Assembly: GCA_937975235.1 (NCBI GenBank)
Contig: CALJUZ010000081.1
Location: 1 to 8,636, forward strand
Length of the DNA: 8,636 nucleotides
From: CALJUZ01 sp003387805
Lineage (GTDB): Bacteria > Bacillota > Limnochordia > Limnochordales > ZCTH02-B6
Direction: 5' to 3'
In this document: piece after piece, positions 5,852 through 8,636 of the stretch
Layout: the number at the start of each line of letters is the position of its first letter
Numbering within the stretch: position 1 is the first letter of the stretch
The notes under the pieces: generated by a model
The model's database searches: none
What the model was told of the DNA's origin: nothing
Seen by the model: only the letters and a program-made list of their open reading frames with translations
Made by a program: the position numbers and the translations under genes

Positions 5852-6937
5852 GTGTCGGAACGAGTGGGCGTTTTGGTGGAGCGGCGGACGCTGGAGCTGG
5901 CCCGGCGGGGCCGGCCGACCCACGAGCGGCTTCATTTGTATCGCGACATCACGCTGCGGGGCGGCCCGGAGCTGGTGCTGTTTTCCCTGGGCGACGCCGA
6001 CTTCCGGGAGCGGCGCGTCCACGGATTCGTGCCCACCCGCCGCGGCTGGCGGCGCAAAGAAGTCGAACTGCCCGCGGTGATTCACAAGCGGGTGCTTTTC
6101 CCGCTGCCGGTGGAGCGGGCGCTGAAGCGGTTGGCCAAGAAGCGGCACGTCTTGTTCGTGAACCCGCCGCTGATGAGCGACAAAGCCCGCATGCACCGCG
6201 TGCTCATGCGGTGGCCGGCCGTGGCGGACTACTTGCCGCTGACCGAATGGTACGACGGCGACGAGCTGGACCGGCGGCTGGACAACGGTGCCACGTTGAT
6301 TCTGAAGCCGCGTATCGGGTCGGTGGGCAAAGGCGTCGCCCGGGTCAAGCCGGCCGGCGGCCGCGTGGCGTTCACCAACGAGCACGGCTCCCGCACGTTC
6401 AGCCGGCGGGGGCTGCGGGAGTTCTTGTGCCGGCGGGCCGGTTCGCGCACGTATTTGCTGCAGCAATACATCCCGCTGGCCCGCTTCGGCGGCAAGCCTT
6501 TTGACTTGCGCGTGCCCGTGCAGCGGGGCGGCGACGGCCGGTGGGTGGTGGCGGGCGTGGTGGCCAAGGTGGCCGTGCGGCACCCGTTCCTGACCAACCT
6601 GGCCCAGGGCGGCCGGGCCATGCCGGCGGAGAAGGCGTTGGCGGCGGCGTTTTCGCCGGCGCGTGCGGCCGAGATTTTGGACGGCGTGCAGCAGCTGGCG
6701 GTGGCCGTAGGCGAGGCGGTGGCGGCCCGGTTTCCCGATGCCGCCGACCTGGGCCTCGACGTCGGCGTGGACCGCAGGGGCAAGCCGTGGCTCATCGAGG
6801 TCAATGCCCGGGATCAGCGCATCACCTTCCTCGAAGCCGGCATGAACGACGTGCTGCGGGCGGTGTACGAACACCCCGTCAACTATTGTGCGTACGCTGT
6901 GTCTCAGAGGCGGCCGCCGGCGCGGCAGACCCACTGA
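5852..6937 (+). CDS. YheC/YheD-type endospore-associated ATP-grasp protein
   Basis: ATP-grasp enzymes use ATP to join a carboxylate to a nucleophile through an acyl phosphate. YheC and YheD of Bacillus are spore-coat-associated members with no defined substrate. In this 361-residue protein the family signatures are ILKPRIGSVGKG (K152, glycine loop 156-161), FDLRVPVQ (D218, R220), and DLGLDVGVDRRGKPWLIEVN with D303, E316 and N318 as likely Mg-ATP ligands. The first 120 residues match the usual YheC/D N-terminal region (LFVNPP and nearby). The start is uncertain. GTG 5852 has a good ribosome binding site, while TTG 5819 would overlap the previous stop by four bases and suggest translational coupling. 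The gene lies between two paralogous Rossmann-like genes, which makes a shared task likely. The family call is secure; the reaction is unknown. Confidence 0.88.
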   Translation: MSERVGVLVERRTLELARRGRPTHERLHLYRDITLRGGPELVLFSLGDADFRERRVHGFVPTRRGWRRKEVELPAVIHKRVLFPLPVERALKRLAKKRHVLFVNPPLMSDKARMHRVLMRWPAVADYLPLTEWYDGDELDRRLDNGATLILKPRIGSVGKGVARVKPAGGRVAFTNEHGSRTFSRRGLREFLCRRAGSRTYLLQQYIPLARFGGKPFDLRVPVQRGGDGRWVVAGVVAKVAVRHPFLTNLAQGGRAMPAEKALAAAFSPARAAEILDGVQQLAVAVGEAVAARFPDAADLGLDVGVDRRGKPWLIEVNARDQRITFLEAGMNDVLRAVYEHPVNYCAYAVSQRRPPARQTH

Positions 6938-6952
6938 CGAAGCGAAGGACGT

Positions 6953-6958
6953 GGAGGG
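6953..6958 (+). promoter_or_regulatory. Ribosome binding site for Rossmann-like paralog B
   Basis: GGAGGG lies four bases before the ATG at 6963. It sets the start there rather than at an upstream GTG (6888) that would overlap the ATP-grasp gene by 50 bases. Confidence 0.75.
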
Positions 6959-6962
6959 CGTC

Positions 6963-7658
6963 ATGGAACCGATAGAGGGAAGTGTCACCGAAAACGGCGG
7001 CGCGAAACCCCGCCGCATCAAGAAGGTGGCCATCGTGGGCGGCGGGCCGACGCGCAAGTACGCGCCGTACCATGACAAAAGCTGGGAGATTTGGGCTTTT
7101 TCCAGCCGCCGGTTCAAGTACCCCCGGATCGACCGCTGGTTCGAAATTCATTCGCCGACGGACCTGCGCCAGCAGCTGTCGTGGCACAAGCCGGGCCGGC
7201 GCTCCTTCGCCGAGTACGTCAACTTTATGCGCAAACTGAAATGCCCGGTCTACATGCAAAAGCGGTTCAAGTACATTCCCCGCAGCGTGCCGTTTCCGAA
7301 AGACAAGCTGGTGGCCGAGTTCGGCCGGTGTTTTACCAGCACGGCGTCGTTTCTGGTGGCGCTGGCCATCATGGAGGGCTGCAAAGTCATCGGCCTGTGG
7401 GGCGTCAACCCGGTAGGAAAGGACTACTCCCAGCAGCGCCCGGCGCTGGAATATCTGCTCAGCGTGGCGCATCAGCGCGGCATCCGCCTGCGTTTTCCCG
7501 AGGGCGTGCACTTTCACATCAGCAAGCCGCCGAAGACGTATTTTACACCGGTCCTTTATGCGTACGAGTGGAAATCGCCCGGCGCCTGGTGGCGCCGACG
7601 GGTGCGGGCGCGGGCGTATCGCCTGGCCCGGTACCGGGCGGCCGCCGGCCGGCGGTGA
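6963..7658 (+). CDS. Rossmann-like protein of unknown function (paralog B)
   Basis: This 231-residue protein is a clear paralog of the one at 5088: 93 of 161 positions aligned by hand are identical (about 58%). The shared blocks are KKVAIVGGGPT (20-30), WEIWAFSS, RWFEIH, LKCPVYMQKR, FGRCFTSTAS (120-129), VIGLWGVN, YSQQRPALEYLL and SPGAWW. The tight conservation of aromatic and Gly/Arg-Cys motifs suggests a real binding or catalytic site, not a structural repeat. The family is not one I can name. It begins 25 bases after the ATP-grasp stop and so is probably in the same transcript. The C-terminus is short and Arg-rich (RRRVRARAYRLARYRAAAGRR spans about the last 20 residues) without the long tail of paralog A. 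Glycan or nucleotide-sugar chemistry is conceivable from the context but not shown. Confidence 0.85.
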   Translation: MEPIEGSVTENGGAKPRRIKKVAIVGGGPTRKYAPYHDKSWEIWAFSSRRFKYPRIDRWFEIHSPTDLRQQLSWHKPGRRSFAEYVNFMRKLKCPVYMQKRFKYIPRSVPFPKDKLVAEFGRCFTSTASFLVALAIMEGCKVIGLWGVNPVGKDYSQQRPALEYLLSVAHQRGIRLRFPEGVHFHISKPPKTYFTPVLYAYEWKSPGAWWRRRVRARAYRLARYRAAAGRR

Positions 7659-7745
7659 GCGTCTTGTGCGGGACCGGGCGGCCGTCGGCGGTGAGCGGTC
7701 CGTGCGGAAGCGGGCCGCCTGCGGGAACCGGGCGGCCGTCGGTGG
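7651..7745. repeat. Degenerate GC-rich direct repeats after paralog B
   Basis: ggcggtgagc occurs at 7651 and 7687 (36 bases apart). The core ccgggcggccgtcgg recurs at about 7674 and 7729, with a weaker copy between. The array starts at the paralog B stop codon and fills the first half of the spacer to the kinase gene. Confidence 0.6.
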
Positions 7746-7805
7746 CGGGCGTTCAGTACGGAACGGGGCCGCCCCCGGCGATGGCCCGGCGACGGCTCGG
7801 CGACG

Positions 7806-7828
7806 GCCCGGCGGCGCGGCCGCCGGGC
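7806..7828 (+). other. Perfect GC hairpin in the spacer before the kinase gene
   Basis: gcccggcggc (7806-7815), loop gcg, then gccgccgggc (7819-7828) forms a 10-bp all-GC stem. A 12-bp direct repeat (cggcgacggc at 7787 and 7799) lies just before it. There is no T-tract after it. It could be a pause or attenuation site between paralog B and the kinase gene, or another by-product of GC-rich repeats. Confidence 0.5.
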
Positions 7829-7875
7829 GCCGGCCTGGCGGGAGCGGCAGGCGCGAAAGGTGGTGCGACGCACCG

Positions 7876-8636
7876 TTGGGAAAACGACGCAAGACCAAGG
7901 CCAATCCTAATCCCCAGCCCAAGCTCAAGCCGAAGCCCGAGCCCAAGCCCGCGCTCAAGCTCAATCCGAAGCCCAAGCCGAAGCCCGGGCCAAAGCCGCC
8001 GGCGCCGGCCGCGCTGGTCAAGCGCCGCAACCGGGCGGTTTTCCGTGTGGCGGACCCGTCGAGACGGCGCATCGTGGTGGTGAAGCGGTACGACGACTGG
8101 CGCGACGCGGTGTCCGAGCGGGACGTCATGCGTTCCTACGGCAAGGCTCGCCACCTCGTCCGCATGTACCGCTGGCGCAAACGCGACGGCCGGGGCTACA
8201 TCATCATGGAGTACGTGCGGGGCTCCACGCTCAATGAGGTGATCGCCCGCCGCGGAGCCTTGCCGCCGGCCAAGGTGCGGGCGCTGGCCCTCAGCGTGCT
8301 GGACGGGCTGCACCAGCTGCACCGGCGGGGTTTCGTCCACGGGGATCTGCACGGCCGCAACGTCATCGTCACGGATTACGACAAGGCGAAAGTCAAGATC
8401 ATCGACCTGCAGCACGCGGTGAAACTGGGTCCGTCGGGCCGGGGCCGGGCCAAGCGGATTGTGCCCGACCCCCCGCCGTGGCTGCCGCCCGAAAGCCGCG
8501 ACGGGTGGCTGACCCCCGGCTACGATATTTACGGCGTCGGGTTCATGTGCGCGTGCATGCTGGCGGGGCGGATTTTGCGGACCGAGGCCGAGCTGAGGGG
8601 CGTCGTCGCTGCCGGACGGGCGTCCCCGCCGGCATC
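7876..8636 (+). CDS. Kinase-fold protein with Lys-Pro-rich N-terminus (3'-partial)
   Basis: The frame runs off the window after 253 codons. Residues 1 to about 55 are basic and Lys-Pro-rich. The kinase fold then begins: VVVKRY with K70 as the ATP lysine, E81 as a candidate helix-C glutamate, hinge YIIMEYVRGSTLNEVI, catalytic loop HGDLHGRN (H155, D157, N162), and IDLQHA with D177 as the metal ligand. A helix-F-like YDIYGVGFM segment follows. The HGDLH loop and DLQ in place of DFG resemble the atypical branch of lipopolysaccharide kinase and RIO/Bud32-like proteins more than standard Ser/Thr kinases, so the substrate (protein or glycan) is open. The TTG at 7876 is the only nearby start. An AAAGGTGG lies 12 bases upstream, slightly far. 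The frame is also open further 5' but becomes Gly/Arg-rich repeat. It is probably in the same transcriptional direction and group as the ATP-grasp gene. Confidence 0.82.
   Translation, partial: MGKRRKTKANPNPQPKLKPKPEPKPALKLNPKPKPKPGPKPPAPAALVKRRNRAVFRVADPSRRRIVVVKRYDDWRDAVSERDVMRSYGKARHLVRMYRWRKRDGRGYIIMEYVRGSTLNEVIARRGALPPAKVRALALSVLDGLHQLHRRGFVHGDLHGRNVIVTDYDKAKVKIIDLQHAVKLGPSGRGRAKRIVPDPPPWLPPESRDGWLTPGYDIYGVGFMCACMLAGRILRTEAELRGVVAAGRASPPA
7901..8010 (+). repeat. Lys-Pro coding repeat (6-bp based) in the kinase N-terminus
   Basis: Units of aagccc, aagccg, aagctc and aatccg alternate to encode NPNPQPKLKPKPEPKP and similar. The period keeps the reading frame. The result is a positively charged, probably extended tail in front of the kinase domain. 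Confidence 0.85.

Noticed and set aside
5681..7117. 478-codon minus-strand frame opposite the ATP-grasp gene
   Set aside because: No recognisable domain, and it lies opposite a gene with complete ATP-grasp motifs.
7091..8083. 330-codon plus-strand frame across paralog B and the spacer
   Set aside because: Shifted frame relative to paralog B and the kinase gene, with no conserved motif.
6879..8129. 416-codon minus-strand frame with GLGLGFGLSL-type repeats
   Set aside because: The apparent Leu-Gly repeat is only the reverse complement of the Lys-Pro coding repeat of the kinase gene.
1..8636. tRNA, rRNA, insertion sequence or phage integration site
   Set aside because: No cloverleaf, rRNA segment, transposase motif or terminal inverted repeat pair was seen when reading both strands. 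A phage source for the Rossmann-like paralogs is only an impression.

Overview
The window is very GC-rich DNA (about 70% by eye). It has strong GGAGG-type ribosome binding sites, TTG and GTG starts, and genes packed on both strands. A YheC/YheD-type ATP-grasp gene is a family typical of endospore formers. Together these suggest a chromosomal segment of a high-GC, probably spore-forming member of the Bacillota. The lineage is an inference; no rRNA or marker gene here settles it.

Layout from left to right: (1) uvrC, + strand, entering from the left edge, with a pentapeptide-repeat N-terminal extension and a roughly 100-residue low-complexity insertion inside its nuclease domain. (2) A short convergent intergenic segment. 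(3) Two minus-strand genes read right to left: a CMP-sialic/legionaminic acid synthetase fused to a KdsC-like HAD phosphatase, then a NeuB-type nonulosonate synthase that lacks the usual C-terminal SAF domain. (4) A 487-base divergent intergenic region with a 40-bp and a 22-bp tandem repeat and weak promoter-like sites. (5) Three plus-strand genes: an unrecognised Rossmann-like protein, a YheC/YheD-type ATP-grasp protein, and a second paralog of the Rossmann-like protein (about 58% identical over 161 hand-aligned positions). (6) A GC-rich repeat spacer with a perfect hairpin. (7) The start of a kinase-fold gene with a Lys-Pro-rich N-terminus, running off the right edge.

How they may work together: the NeuB and NeuA-HAD pair can account for synthesis, dephosphorylation and CMP activation of a nonulosonic acid. 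The ATP-grasp gene, the two Rossmann-like paralogs and the kinase-fold gene are the best candidates for an uncharacterised surface or spore-associated modification module. The link between the two blocks rests on proximity only. uvrC is a housekeeping repair gene and probably unrelated to them.

A recurring theme is GC-rich tandem repeat growth, both inside genes (periods 15, 21, 9 and 6 bp, all frame-preserving) and between genes (including periods 40 and 22 bp, which are not).
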